DNA of 64,000 nucleotides from an uncultured Mucilaginibacter sp. (GCA_903864275.1 CAIPFE010000060.1:1-64000), one strand, 5' to 3'. Counted from the first letter of the stretch, positions 43,601 through 51,734 are shown. Numbers and translations: made by a program. The notes: generated by a model from the letters alone, not told the origin.

Positions 43601-43862
43601 TGCCGTACCTGTCGGAGGCAAACGCAATTGATTTACCGTCATGGCTCCAAACCGCGTGACCATTATAGGAACTGTTTATAGTTAAGGGAATAGCTGTTCC
43701 GCCGGTGACGGCAACTTTAAAAATATTACCCTTATATTCAAAAGCTATCCAGTTGCCATCGGGAGAAATTGCGGGCTGCTGCATCCACAGTAAATGTTCC
43801 TGGGCAAATAACCCGGTTAAAAAAGCGCCAATAAAAATGAGGGTAAGTATCGTTTTTTTCAT
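40611..43862 (-). CDS. Tricorn-like S41 protease, secreted
   Basis: A 1,083-residue protease with a signal peptide (MKKTILTLIFIGAFLTGLFA, cleaved before QEHLL). The first half holds WD40-like/TolB-type beta-propeller repeats with phrases such as SPDGNWIAFEYKGNIF, WSHDGKSIAFASD and FSPDGRSILYSVE. A Lys/Glu-rich charged linker sits at ~575-605. A PDZ domain follows (~790-850), then the S41 catalytic core with VDTRFNGGGWLHDDLATFL and the nucleophile Ser in MSECNYSDAF (~988). This matches the tricorn protease family, which trims peptides; in Bacteroidota it is exported. It is encoded alone, with a TATCTTTA box upstream at 43886-43893. Confidence 0.92.
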   Translation of the reverse strand: MKKTILTLIFIGAFLTGLFAQEHLLWMQQPAISPDGNWIAFEYKGNIFKVAVTGGTAIPLTINSSYNGHAVWSHDGKSIAFASDRYGNFDVFIMPANGGSAVRLTFNSTRDIPFDFSPDNQTVYFGTGRYDQATSIRFPLDGYFTKLYKVPAKGGRSLMVSSAGTEYVHFNKTGDKFIFQDRKGYEDAYRKHHTSAVTRDIWIYDTKNNTYTKVSPFNGEDREPVWGDGGKFYYLSERNGNQNLFGSSEGDINTITQLTTFEKDPVRNLSRADNGTFAFTQAGQIYTLKEGQQPQKIDITASADFNGDQVKTIPVTGDATEMAVSPDAKEVAFVYRGEIFATSADGNVTKRITNTPYQERMIQFSPDGRSILYSVEKDGSWDIYKVSLANKNEPYFYASTTLITEPVIATPKDEFQGVYSPDGKKIAYLEERNIIKVYDIASKTSSTVVPEGVNFSYADGDQDFVWSPDSKFILAQSNEGRFGSSQIVLFKADGSGDRINLTQSGFNNGEPQFGMDGKMMYWASDKKGMKNLSRGSQSDIFGMFFDQAAWDKYQLNKDDLTLKNEQDKRDSAEIKKNEAKIKKPKKDTTKAKKIPEFTPNLENLDDRTERLTINSADIADDKLSLDGEKLYYLARYDKGYNLWMTTPRTNETKILAQLDAPNGSLVMSNDGKTLFVMAGSNIMKVGVDDGKVTPVHINTSMELNTASERNYMFEHVYKQVQKKFFDPKLQGVDWKYYHDSYAKFLPHINNNYDFAVLLSEFLGELNASHTGGGYVPNVPDGDQTASLGLIYDYSAGGNGLKVVDVIASGPFDNGTTKLKKGCVIDKIDGVAITDDEDWAKLLNHKAGKFTQINFHDPKTNEKYQEVVKPISPDKESYELRYTAWTKRMEFLTDSLSKGEVGYVHVQSMDDPSFRITFDKVLGKNINKKALIVDTRFNGGGWLHDDLATFLNGKEYLTLRPQSNKTLGGESLNKWTKPSCVLMSECNYSDAFIFPYIYQELKIGKLIGMPVAGTGTAVWWETQIDNTIYFGIPMVATYGMNETHPTENHQLEPDIKVNNDYDKELAGEDQQLEAAVKEMLKEIK

Positions 43863-43973
43863 GTGATAAAATATTTGGACTGCTAAAGATAATCAGAGAT
43901 TTCAATTCACAAATATGATAACGCAGATTTTTTACTTCATGCCCATTCAGCGTAATCATAAAAATCAGCTGAA

Positions 43974-44426
43974 TCAACGGTCAGATTCGGCAACGTTCTT
44001 AATCACCCTGTTCCTTTTCCTCAAAAGTTTTTCCACATACCACCCAAGGAAAAGAAAATTAGCAAGTTCGCCCAGCAAACCATACGGAGATTCAAATGCA
44101 AATATATCCTTCATCACGGTTTGATCATTGATGGCATAAAAAAGATGCTCATGCCTGATGCTTTTAAAAGCACCCTCAACCATTTCGTCAGTAAAATAAT
44201 TTGGATATTCAAATTCAGTGATCTTCGAAGTAAGTGTTTGCCAGATGCCCAAATGCTTTGCCCGCCAGGTAACGGTTTCCCCCAACACTATCAACCCGCT
44301 GGTGCGTCCGGCAATGGCCGTTTCGCCGGTTTGTTTGGTTGATTCCATATGCAGGTCGATGCTTCGTGCTAAATCAAAACAGCGTTCGATGGGTGCGTTG
44401 ATGTGGGTCGCTAATTCTATGATCAC
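43974..44426 (-). CDS. SRPBCC family protein
   Basis: A 150-residue protein beginning MIIELATHINAPIERCFDLA, the usual first strand and helix of a START/SRPBCC fold. It has a hydrophobic-cavity-type beta-sheet (TVTWRAKHLGIWQTLTSKI) and a long C-terminal helix. These folds bind lipids or other hydrophobic ligands; some are cyclases or regulators. No catalytic residue is evident and its ligand is unknown. The C-terminal part (NFLFLGWYVEKLLRKRNRV) is basic and amphipathic and might contact membranes. Confidence 0.82.
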   Translation of the reverse strand: MIIELATHINAPIERCFDLARSIDLHMESTKQTGETAIAGRTSGLIVLGETVTWRAKHLGIWQTLTSKITEFEYPNYFTDEMVEGAFKSIRHEHLFYAINDQTVMKDIFAFESPYGLLGELANFLFLGWYVEKLLRKRNRVIKNVAESDR

Positions 44427-44436
44427 AGATTTTTTA

Positions 44437-44462
44437 GTTCATGGTTGATGGTTCATAGCTGA
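44437..44462. repeat. AGTTCATGGTTGATGGTTCATAG repeat
   Basis: A phrase of the form AGTTCAT(G/A)GTTGATGG followed by TTCATAG occurs here and at 40388-40410, next to unrelated genes. It is built from overlapping GGTTSATGG-like words and resembles other word repeats in the gene-free DNA of this window. Confidence 0.5.
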
Positions 44463-44531
44463 TTAGGGTATCGGGTGAGATTAATTGTTAAATATCAATC
44501 AGCGTAATCATACCCATCAGTCTATCTGTGA

Positions 44532-45983
44532 TCAGAACTCCGCATTTTTCGGAAACCTTGGGAACGGTATCACATCCCTGATATTGCCCATCCCGGTAAC
44601 AAATTGCACCAGGCGTTCAAATCCCAATCCAAAGCCGGCATGCGGGCAGGCGCCAAAGCGGCGGGTATCCAGGTACCACCACAACTCATCTTTGGGGATA
44701 TTCATTTCGTCCATACGCTGCTCCAGTTTTTCCAGCCGTTCTTCGCGTTGCGAGCCGCCAACAATTTCGCCGATGCCAGGGAATAAAATGTCCATGGCGC
44801 GTACCGTTTCATGTCCATTGGCGTCCGGCTCGTTCTGGCGCATATAAAATGCTTTGATCTGTTTTGGGTAATCAGTTAATATTACCGGCTTTTTAAAATG
44901 TTTTTCAACCAGGTAGCGCTCATGTTCCGATTGCAGGTCGGTGCCCCAGCCTTCAATAAGGTACTGAAATTTCTTTTTCCTGTTCGGCGTCGAATCCTTT
45001 AAAATATCAATGGCTTCGGTATAAGTTAAGCGCTCAAAATCATTGTCAAGGCAAAACTGCAGTTTCTCCAGCAAGCTCATATCCGAACGGTCCTGCTGCG
45101 GCTTTTGCTTTTCTTCATCGGCCAAACGCTGCGTTAAAAACTCGATATCCTCAGCGTTTTTATCCAGGGCGTATTTGATGACGTATTTTAGCAACGCTTC
45201 GGCCAGGTCCATGTTATCGTTCAGGTCATAGAAGGCCATCTCAGGCTCTATCATCCAGAACTCGGCTAAGTGACGCGTGGTATTTGAATTTTCAGCGCGG
45301 AAAGTTGGCCCGAAGGTATAAATATCGCTCAGGGCCATAGCGCCCAACTCGCCCTCCAGTTGACCGGAAACGGTAAGATTGGTTGGCCGGCCAAAAAAAT
45401 CTTCTTTAAAATCTACCTCCCCATTTTCTGTCTTAGGCGGATTGGCCAGGTCGAAATTGGTTACATGGAAAGTTTCACCCGCGCCTTCTGCATCGGAAGC
45501 TGTAATAATTGGCGTGTGCAGGTAAACAAATCCACGGTCCTGAAAAAACTGGTGCACAGCAAATGCCAGGCTGTTACGCACCCGGAATATGGCGCCAAAA
45601 GTATTGGTACGGAAACGCAGGTGGGCTATTTCGCGCAGAAACTCCAGGCTTGGGCGATTTTTTAATTGTAATGGATATTTATCCGGGTCGCAGTCGCCCA
45701 GTATTTCAATTTCTGTTGCCTTCACCTCCACCTTCTGTCCCTTGCCCAGGGAAGCAACCAATGTGCCCGAAACACTTATGGCAGCGCCGGCAGTCAACCG
45801 CTTTAAAAGCAACGGATCAGCACTTTCAAAATCGATAACTATTTGCAAATTGCTGTTGGTCGAGCCATCGTTCAAAGCAACAAACTGGTTATTGCGGAAG
45901 GAACGTACCCATCCCTTAACCGTTACTTCAATACCTGTTTGTTCATTTTCCAGTAATGCTTTGATCTTTGTCCGCTGGCCCAT
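44532..45983 (-). CDS. asnS: Asparaginyl-tRNA synthetase
   Basis: A 483-residue class IIb synthetase from ATG 45983, starting MGQRTKIKALLENEQTGIEV; an upstream frame gives ten extra non-family residues. An N-terminal OB-fold anticodon-binding domain (~1-115) has VTVKGWVRSFRNNQFVALND. Motif 2 is FRAENSNTTRHLAEFWMIEP and motif 3 is GFGLGFERLVQFVTGMGNIR with DVIPFPR. It attaches Asn to tRNA-Asn. The order of residues after motif 2 (IEPEMAF) favours AsnRS over AspRS. It is followed by no gene of related function. Confidence 0.95.
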   Translation of the reverse strand: MGQRTKIKALLENEQTGIEVTVKGWVRSFRNNQFVALNDGSTNSNLQIVIDFESADPLLLKRLTAGAAISVSGTLVASLGKGQKVEVKATEIEILGDCDPDKYPLQLKNRPSLEFLREIAHLRFRTNTFGAIFRVRNSLAFAVHQFFQDRGFVYLHTPIITASDAEGAGETFHVTNFDLANPPKTENGEVDFKEDFFGRPTNLTVSGQLEGELGAMALSDIYTFGPTFRAENSNTTRHLAEFWMIEPEMAFYDLNDNMDLAEALLKYVIKYALDKNAEDIEFLTQRLADEEKQKPQQDRSDMSLLEKLQFCLDNDFERLTYTEAIDILKDSTPNRKKKFQYLIEGWGTDLQSEHERYLVEKHFKKPVILTDYPKQIKAFYMRQNEPDANGHETVRAMDILFPGIGEIVGGSQREERLEKLEQRMDEMNIPKDELWWYLDTRRFGACPHAGFGLGFERLVQFVTGMGNIRDVIPFPRFPKNAEF

Positions 45984-46013
45984 AGAGTCGTTTTTAAAGC
46001 GCCAAAAATACAA

Positions 46014-46505
46014 CTATTTATGCAAAGCCAGGTAGAATTGAGCGTCTAAAAAGCTAATGTCTCCAGGCTGGCCCGGGGGAGGGGCAAGGTCAACCAATTT
46101 CACACTAAAGGTACCATTTATGGTATTGGCAACCGGATCGTAACCACCAATAGTTATTGTATTATTAAATAAGCTATCAGGTTTATAACTGTTTAGCGGG
46201 GTGCTATGGCCGGATGTACTACGATAAAAAACCTGGTTTTTAAGCAGTTTATAGTCCCCCGGACCGGTATATTTTATCCGGATGCCCAATGTATCCGTAA
46301 AGGTTCCGGGATATTGCCCAATGCCGGTTATTGAAAGGGTATCGCCATGAAGCGTACTATTGCCGGGATAACCATCCCATCCTACCCCGTCTTTAATGGC
46401 TATTATATAAAAGCCCGGGGGCCTCGGTTCACAGCAGTTTTCGGGCTGGCATGCGGTATTTAATAATATGAAGACGGCAAGTATAAAGAACAGGATATTT
46501 TTCAT
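46014..46505 (-). CDS. Small lipoprotein of unknown function
   Basis: A 163-residue protein from ATG 46505, beginning MKNILFFILAVFILLNTACQ with a lipobox LNTAC, so it should be lipid-anchored. The mature part is beta-rich, with phrases such as IKDGVGWDGYPGNSTLHGDT and GDYKLLKNQVFYRSTSG, and resembles small Bacteroidota lipoproteins of unknown function. An earlier in-frame ATG at 46541 would give a non-signal extension. The gene stops just before the asnS frame begins. Confidence 0.75.
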   Translation of the reverse strand: MKNILFFILAVFILLNTACQPENCCEPRPPGFYIIAIKDGVGWDGYPGNSTLHGDTLSITGIGQYPGTFTDTLGIRIKYTGPGDYKLLKNQVFYRSTSGHSTPLNSYKPDSLFNNTITIGGYDPVANTINGTFSVKLVDLAPPPGQPGDISFLDAQFYLALHK

Positions 46506-46640
46506 GCCAATAGGTTTTATAGCTATTACGCCGGGTATCATTCTTTTGATACATGCAGAACAAAATAGAACAAATGCAATTAGTGGCGGGGCATTTATTG
46601 ATCTCCAATTTACTATGTTTGTAGCTATCTTATATCCCTG

Positions 46641-47501
46641 ATGAACCCTAAAGTAAGCCTGGTTATTGGCATCCTGTGCATTTCTTTTTCGCCGATTTTT
46701 GTAAAGCTTGGGGGCGCGCCGCCCATTACTTCGGGCTTTTACCGGATATTTATAGGATGGCTTTGTTTGGCGCCATATTGTATAGCCAAAAGGAACTTAA
46801 AAATCGGCCGGAATGAGTTACTGATCGCCGTTGCCGGGGGCATAGTTTTTGGCGCCGACATCGCCGTTTGGAATATATCCCTTTTAAAAATATCGGCAAC
46901 GGTTTCCACGCTCGTCGCTAACCTGGCGCCGCTTTGGGTTGGTCTGTTAACTTTTTTATTGTTTAAAAAACGCTCCGGTGCATTATTCTGGATAGGGACC
47001 GTTGTCTCAATTTTGGGGATGGTGATCCTTGTCGGCTATCAAAATATTCTTGGCCTTAAATTCAACGAGGGCATCCTGCTGGCGCTGCTGGCCAGTTTTC
47101 TGTATGCTATTTATATTATGATCACGAGGGGTATCCTGCAAAAAATAAGCACACTCACTTTTATGTTTTATAATATGCTGGGCGCAAGCATTTTTTTGCT
47201 GATCATTAACCAGTTTCAACATAATAACCTTTTTAATTATCCCCCAAAGGCGTGGCTTTGTCTTTTAGGATTGGGATTGATCTGCCAGCTAACCGGCTGG
47301 TTAACGATCAACAATACATTGCGGCATTTGGCATCAACCAAAGTGTCAATAGCCTTATTAAGCCAAACGGTTATCGCCTGCTTTTGGGCGACAATAATAT
47401 TGCGCGAAAAGCTGGAAATTAATGAGATCATAGGAAGTGTTATTGTACTGGCTGGGATAGCGATTACATTTTTAAAAGCGCAAAGAAAGGCTGTTGTTTG
47501 A
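46641..47501 (+). CDS. EamA/DMT superfamily transporter
   Basis: A 286-residue membrane protein with ten hydrophobic segments in two EamA repeats, starting NPKVSLVIGILCISFSPIFV. Typical features are the ANLAPLWVGLLTFLLFKKRS segment closing the first half, with its basic end, and the second half ending IILREKLEINEIIGSVIVLA. These carriers usually export or import amino acids or nucleotide-like metabolites; the substrate is unknown. A TATGTTTG box at 46614-46621 fits the Bacteroidota -7 element, 20 bases before the ATG. Confidence 0.9.
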   Translation: MNPKVSLVIGILCISFSPIFVKLGGAPPITSGFYRIFIGWLCLAPYCIAKRNLKIGRNELLIAVAGGIVFGADIAVWNISLLKISATVSTLVANLAPLWVGLLTFLLFKKRSGALFWIGTVVSILGMVILVGYQNILGLKFNEGILLALLASFLYAIYIMITRGILQKISTLTFMFYNMLGASIFLLIINQFQHNNLFNYPPKAWLCLLGLGLICQLTGWLTINNTLRHLASTKVSIALLSQTVIACFWATIILREKLEINEIIGSVIVLAGIAITFLKAQRKAVV

Positions 47502-47552
47502 TTATTTATTTTAAAAAATCCTATCAAAATAGTTTCCCCGTGGTAAACTTAG

Positions 47553-47560
47553 TATATTTG
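47553..47560 (+). promoter_or_regulatory. -7 promoter box right before higB
   Basis: TATATTTG matches TAnnTTTG exactly and ends only five bases before the higB ATG (47566). If transcription starts the usual ~5-8 bases downstream, the toxin mRNA has almost no 5' leader. Confidence 0.5.
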
Positions 47561-47565
47561 TTTAA

Positions 47566-47886
47566 ATGAATGTTATCACAAAGCGGACAATACTTTTCTA
47601 CATGGATCAATATCCGCTTGCTTATAATTCATTAAAAAACTGGTATGATGAGATGTATAGGGCTGAGTATAAAAATTTTAATGAGCTGAAAAATGTACAT
47701 GGCAATGCAAGCATAATTGCAAACAATAGGGTTGTATTTAACATAAAAGGCAACTCTTTCCGGCTGATAGTATCGTGCAGCTTTGAGACTGAAGCTTTAT
47801 ATGTAATTTGGTTTGGTACACATGTAGCTTATGATAAAATTGATGCCGCGAATATTAAACATTTGAAAAATCCGTATAAAAAGTAA
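47566..47886 (+). CDS. higB: HigB-family toxin (mRNA interferase)
   Basis: A 106-residue RelE/HigB-type toxin. It begins MNVITKRTILFYMDQYPLAY, with YNSLKNWYDEMYRAEYKNFN in the first helices and NNRVVFNIKGNSFRLIVSCS in the central sheet. Lys/Arg and His residues of the ribosome-dependent nuclease are in KGNSFRLI and WFGTHVAYDKID. HigB toxins cut mRNA on the ribosome. The stop codon is immediately followed by the antitoxin ATG (toxin first, antitoxin second), the order typical of higBA. It lies between a transporter gene and dnaG. Confidence 0.88.
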   Translation: MNVITKRTILFYMDQYPLAYNSLKNWYDEMYRAEYKNFNELKNVHGNASIIANNRVVFNIKGNSFRLIVSCSFETEALYVIWFGTHVAYDKIDAANIKHLKNPYKK

Positions 47887-48258
47887 ATGGTTATGGAAAA
47901 TAATTGGAAGGTGTTAAAGAGTGAAGATGAATATGACATTGCCCTGGAAAGGACGATTGAAATATTCCATGCTGCAAAAGGCTCACCGGAATTTGATGAA
48001 TTAGAGCTTCTTTTGTTGCTGGTGAAGGATTATGAGGACCGTCATTTCCACATTCCGCCACCCGACCCAATTGAAGTAATCAAATTAAAATTAGAAGAAA
48101 AGGGATTAAAGCAAAAAGATCTAATCCATATTATTGGCTCAAAAGGGTATGTGTCCCAGGTGTTATCTGGTAAAAAAGAACTCACATTAAAAATGGTTAA
48201 AGGCTTACATCAGTATTTAGGAATATCGGCGGATGTACTTTTAGCCGGTAGTAAATAA
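47887..48258 (+). CDS. higA: HigA-family antitoxin (XRE-type HTH)
   Basis: A 123-residue antitoxin. The N-terminal ~60 residues (DEYDIALERTIEIFHAAKGS, ELELLLLLVKDYE) form the toxin-binding part. The C-terminal HTH domain reads KLEEKGLKQKDLIHIIGSKG and then VSQVLSGKKELTLKMVKGLH. HigA neutralises HigB and represses the shared promoter. ATG 47887 directly follows the toxin stop; ATG 47893 two codons later is an alternative start. The pair is a complete type II toxin-antitoxin module. Confidence 0.9.
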   Translation: MVMENNWKVLKSEDEYDIALERTIEIFHAAKGSPEFDELELLLLLVKDYEDRHFHIPPPDPIEVIKLKLEEKGLKQKDLIHIIGSKGYVSQVLSGKKELTLKMVKGLHQYLGISADVLLAGSK

Positions 48259-48293
48259 TCGCCAACTTTAAATAAAACGTGCAACTTCAATAA

Positions 48294-50213
48294 ATGATCA
48301 CCAAATCCACCATCGACCGTATTATGGAAGCCACAGATATTGTGGAGGTGATAGGCGAGTTCGTGCAGTTAAAAAAACGCGGCGCCAATTATGTTGGGCT
48401 TTCGCCGTTTGCCAATGAGCGTACGCCATCATTCACGGTTTCGCCTGCCAAGGGTATTTTTAAGGATTTTTCATCAGGTAAAGGCGGTTCGGCCGTTACT
48501 TTTTTGATGGAGCTGGAAAAATTCACTTACCCGGAGGCTTTAAAATGGCTGGCAAAAAAATACAGCATCGAGGTTGAGGAGACTGTTGAAACGGTTGAAA
48601 ATAAGGAGGAGGAAAATCACCGCGAAAGCCTGATGATCGTTACCGGTTATGCAGCCAAATTTTTTCACGAAAGCTTACTGGACACCGACGAAGGTAAAAG
48701 CATAGGCCTCAGCTATTTTAAAGAGCGGGGTTTTACTAATGATACGATCAAAAAATTTGAGCTGGGTTATTCCCCGGATCAATGGGAAGCCTTTACAGGC
48801 CAGGCCCTGAAAGATGGTTATCAGCAGCAATTTTTAGAGGAAAGCGGCTTATCTGTAAAAAGGGATAATGGCTCTCTGTACGACCGTTACCGGGGACGCG
48901 TGATGTTCCCGATACACAGTTTTACCGGGCGGGTAATTGCTTTTGGCGGCCGTACGCTAAAGAATGATAAGAATGTACCTAAATATGTAAACTCGCCGGA
49001 GTCGGAGATATACCATAAATCCAATGTGCTTTACGGGCTTTATTTTGCCAAAAAAGCAATTCGTGAGGAGGACAACTGCTTTTTGGTAGAAGGCTATGCT
49101 GATGTGCTTTCGGTTCACCAGGCGGGCATAGAAAACGTAGTGGCCTCATCGGGCACTTCGTTAACCGTTGAACAGATCAGGCTGATTGGACGCTTCACCA
49201 AAAACATCACTATCCTTTACGACGGTGATGCTGCAGGGATAAAGGCATCGTTACGCGGTTTGGATATGATCTTAGAGGAGGGGCTGAATGTAAAAGTGGT
49301 GCTTTTCCCGGATGGTCATGACCCTGACTCGTACGTGCGGAATTACGGCACCAGCGGGTTTAAAAAGCATATAGAGGATAATAAAAAAGATTTCATCCTC
49401 TATAAAACTGATATTCTGCTTAAAGAAGCAGGAAATGACCCGATAAAAAAAGCAGACGTCATCAGGGAAATCGTTGAAAGTGTAGCCAAGATACCTGATT
49501 CTATTAAAGCATCGGTTTTTATAAAGGAATGCAGCTACCTGTTGCAGATAGATGAACGTGCGCTGCTTTCAGAACTGAATAAGATGCGGCTGGCAAAAGC
49601 CAAAAAAGATTCGCAGCAGCAAATTTCGAGGCCCGTGCCAGTTGATGAAACATTACTTGACGAGCCCGTTGAAAAGAAACCCAGGGAAGATGCAAGCCAG
49701 GAAAAGGAGATCGTAAGGTTGTTATTATTGTATGGCAACAAGGTGATAGATTGGGATGGTATAGCAAATACGTATATCGGCCCTTTCATGATCGCAGAGC
49801 TAAGCGATGTGGAGTTTGAGAATCAAACGTGCAAAACATTTATCGAAATTTACCGCAGGGAAGTTGAGAATGGGGTATTGCCCGAAGAACAGCTTTTTAT
49901 CCATTATCCCGAAAAGGATATTGTTGATTTAACCGTCACGCTAATCGCCACCAAATATACCTTAAGCGAAAACTGGTACGAAATGCACAAGATACTGGTA
50001 CCCGACGAGCAGGTAAATATGAAAGCCACCATTTTAGGCGCGATATTTCACCTTAAAAAACAAAAAGTGGGCAAGATATTGGAAGGCTTACGGTCTGAAT
50101 TACAGAAAACATCGGTTGAAGCCGACCAGGAGATTTTGCTAAACCAGTACATGCACATGAAAAAGGTTGAAAAAACTATTTCGGAATATTTAGGTTCTGT
50201 AATATTAAAATAA
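48294..50213 (+). CDS. dnaG: DNA primase DnaG with degenerate zinc-ribbon
   Basis: A 639-residue primase that makes RNA primers for replication. The N-terminal domain aligns to the CHC2 zinc ribbon, but the ligand positions are replaced: GLSPFANERTPSF has S37 and A40 in place of Cys and His, and GIFKDFSSGKGG has D58 and S61 in place of the two Cys. The TOPRIM core is intact: FLVEGYADVLSVHQAG (catalytic Glu), DGDAAGIKASLRGLDM (DxD-like) and the ERGFTNDTIKKFELGYSP region. A Lys/Glu-rich linker at ~445-470 leads to the C-terminal helicase-interaction domain. Its stop overlaps the start of yraN (TAATG). Confidence 0.93.
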   Translation: MITKSTIDRIMEATDIVEVIGEFVQLKKRGANYVGLSPFANERTPSFTVSPAKGIFKDFSSGKGGSAVTFLMELEKFTYPEALKWLAKKYSIEVEETVETVENKEEENHRESLMIVTGYAAKFFHESLLDTDEGKSIGLSYFKERGFTNDTIKKFELGYSPDQWEAFTGQALKDGYQQQFLEESGLSVKRDNGSLYDRYRGRVMFPIHSFTGRVIAFGGRTLKNDKNVPKYVNSPESEIYHKSNVLYGLYFAKKAIREEDNCFLVEGYADVLSVHQAGIENVVASSGTSLTVEQIRLIGRFTKNITILYDGDAAGIKASLRGLDMILEEGLNVKVVLFPDGHDPDSYVRNYGTSGFKKHIEDNKKDFILYKTDILLKEAGNDPIKKADVIREIVESVAKIPDSIKASVFIKECSYLLQIDERALLSELNKMRLAKAKKDSQQQISRPVPVDETLLDEPVEKKPREDASQEKEIVRLLLLYGNKVIDWDGIANTYIGPFMIAELSDVEFENQTCKTFIEIYRREVENGVLPEEQLFIHYPEKDIVDLTVTLIATKYTLSENWYEMHKILVPDEQVNMKATILGAIFHLKKQKVGKILEGLRSELQKTSVEADQEILLNQYMHMKKVEKTISEYLGSVILK

Positions 50214-50581
50214 TGGCCAAGCACCTCGACCTGGGCCGGGAAGGCGAAAGTTTAGCAAAAGCGCACCTGGAAAATGCCGGTTACGAGATACTGGATGAGA
50301 ACTGGACGCATGGTAAACTGGAGGTTGACCTGATTGCCTATAAAGATAAAGTGATGATATTTGCCGAAGTAAAAGCACGGACGGGTAACTTTTTTGGCCA
50401 ACCGGAAGATTTTGTAGATATCCGCAAACAAAAATTACTGGCTGACGCCGCGGAAGAATATATTTACCTGATGAACCACCAGGGCGAAGTGCGGTTTGAT
50501 ATTATTGCCATTTTGTTCGACAATAAACATAATTATACACTAAATCACATTGAAGATGCGTTTTGGCCTTCGGCTACCTGA
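50213..50581 (+). CDS. YraN family nuclease-like protein (UPF0102)
   Basis: A 122-residue protein of the YraN/UPF0102 family. It starts with LGREGESLAKAHLENAGYEI and has the restriction-endonuclease-like core EVDLIAYKDKVMIFAEVKAR (D-x(n)-E-x-K). The family may take part in DNA processing, but its physiological role is not settled. The ATG overlaps the dnaG stop by one base, so it is translationally coupled to the primase. Confidence 0.9.
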   Translation: MAKHLDLGREGESLAKAHLENAGYEILDENWTHGKLEVDLIAYKDKVMIFAEVKARTGNFFGQPEDFVDIRKQKLLADAAEEYIYLMNHQGEVRFDIIAILFDNKHNYTLNHIEDAFWPSAT

Positions 50582-50588
50582 ATAAAAC

Positions 50589-51680
50589 ATGAAAAAAAAT
50601 CTACAACTAATTTTACCTGCCGCTATATTAGCAATATTCCTTTCTGGTTGTGACCACACCGCCAGGCCTGACAATAACCTTAGCATCAGCCCCGAAGCCG
50701 GCGCGTCCTATAAATCAGGCGACAAGGTGGTTGTACAGGCACATTACCCTGCTGGTGTAAAACCCGACTCGGTGGTTTACCTGCTTGATTCGGTGAAGGT
50801 TGGCTCGCAAAAAGATTCATCGGCGCTATCTCTAAAAACAGACACCATGCCTTTAGGCCCCAGGGTGATCACCGCCAAAGTTTACCAGGGCGGCAAAAGC
50901 CAGGAGATATCAACCAATATCGTTTTACTCCCAGCCAAAGCACCTGAAATATATACTTATAAAGTTGTAAAAGTTTTCCCGCACGATACGAGTTGCTATA
51001 CCGAGGGCCTGGTTTACCTGGATGGATTTTTATACGAAAGCGGCGGCGGCTATTTGACCCCGCCTCCCGGGCAGCAAAAGGACAGGCAGTCCAGTTTAAG
51101 AAAAGAGGATCTGGCTACGGGTAAAGTACTCCAAAAAATAATGGTTGACCCTAAAGTGTTTGCTGAAGGAATATCAATAGTAGGCGATAAGATCATACAG
51201 CTTACTTACCACGAAAAGATAGGTTATGTATATGATAAAAACTCGTTCAAATTACTCAGCACTTTTGCCAATAATGTTGGTGTTGAGGGGTGGGGCATGT
51301 GCTTCGACGGTAAAAAGCTTTATATGGACGACAGCACCAACCGCATCTGGTTTTTAGATAAAGATACCTACGCTGAGAAAGGCTATATTGATGTTTATGA
51401 CGATAAAGGCCCCGTTGACAGCATAAACGAACTGGAATACATCAACGATAAACTATACGCCAATATCTGGACAAAAAATATCATTATCGTGATCGACCCG
51501 AAAACAGGCGCAGTCCTCGAAAAAATAGACCTGACAAACCTGTACCCCGAAGATAAAAGAAATGCCAATGCCGATGTATTGAATGGCATCGCATACGATG
51601 CAGTGGGAAAGAGAATTTTCATCACAGGGAAAAAATGGCCAAATTTATACCAGGTGGAGTTTAGCCCCCTAACCCACTAA
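50589..51680 (+). CDS. Glutamine cyclotransferase-like lipoprotein
   Basis: A 363-residue lipoprotein (MKKNLQLILPAAILAIFLSG, C20-type lipobox LSGC). An Ig-like N-terminal part (~28-115) precedes the glutaminyl-peptide cyclotransferase beta-propeller (~125-360), with CYTEGLVYLDGFLYESGGGY, VEGWGMCFDGKKLYMDDSTN and VLNGIAYDAVGKRIFITGKK. The family forms pyroglutamate from N-terminal Gln. The type of active site (plant-like propeller) is as expected. The final residues SPLTH and the stop are encoded by one arm of an inverted repeat, so the original C-terminus may have been altered. The start lies seven bases after yraN. Confidence 0.87.
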   Translation: MKKNLQLILPAAILAIFLSGCDHTARPDNNLSISPEAGASYKSGDKVVVQAHYPAGVKPDSVVYLLDSVKVGSQKDSSALSLKTDTMPLGPRVITAKVYQGGKSQEISTNIVLLPAKAPEIYTYKVVKVFPHDTSCYTEGLVYLDGFLYESGGGYLTPPPGQQKDRQSSLRKEDLATGKVLQKIMVDPKVFAEGISIVGDKIIQLTYHEKIGYVYDKNSFKLLSTFANNVGVEGWGMCFDGKKLYMDDSTNRIWFLDKDTYAEKGYIDVYDDKGPVDSINELEYINDKLYANIWTKNIIIVIDPKTGAVLEKIDLTNLYPEDKRNANADVLNGIAYDAVGKRIFITGKKWPNLYQVEFSPLTH

Positions 51681-51734
51681 ACGGGCAATGTAAAACAGAT
51701 CTTCAAAAGTTCCCCCTTTAGGGGGTTAGGGGGC
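51664..51734. terminator. Long inverted repeat between convergent genes
   Basis: GCCCCCTAACCCACTAAACG (51664-51683, plus GG) and its near complement (51713-51734, ending GGGGGTTAGGGGGC) form a ~22-bp stem with a ~27-base loop and few mismatches. It spans the end of the cyclotransferase gene and stops two bases before the end of pgi. It can serve both genes as a terminator. The same CCCCTAACCCCCTAAAGGGG motif occurs once at 40512. Confidence 0.65.
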
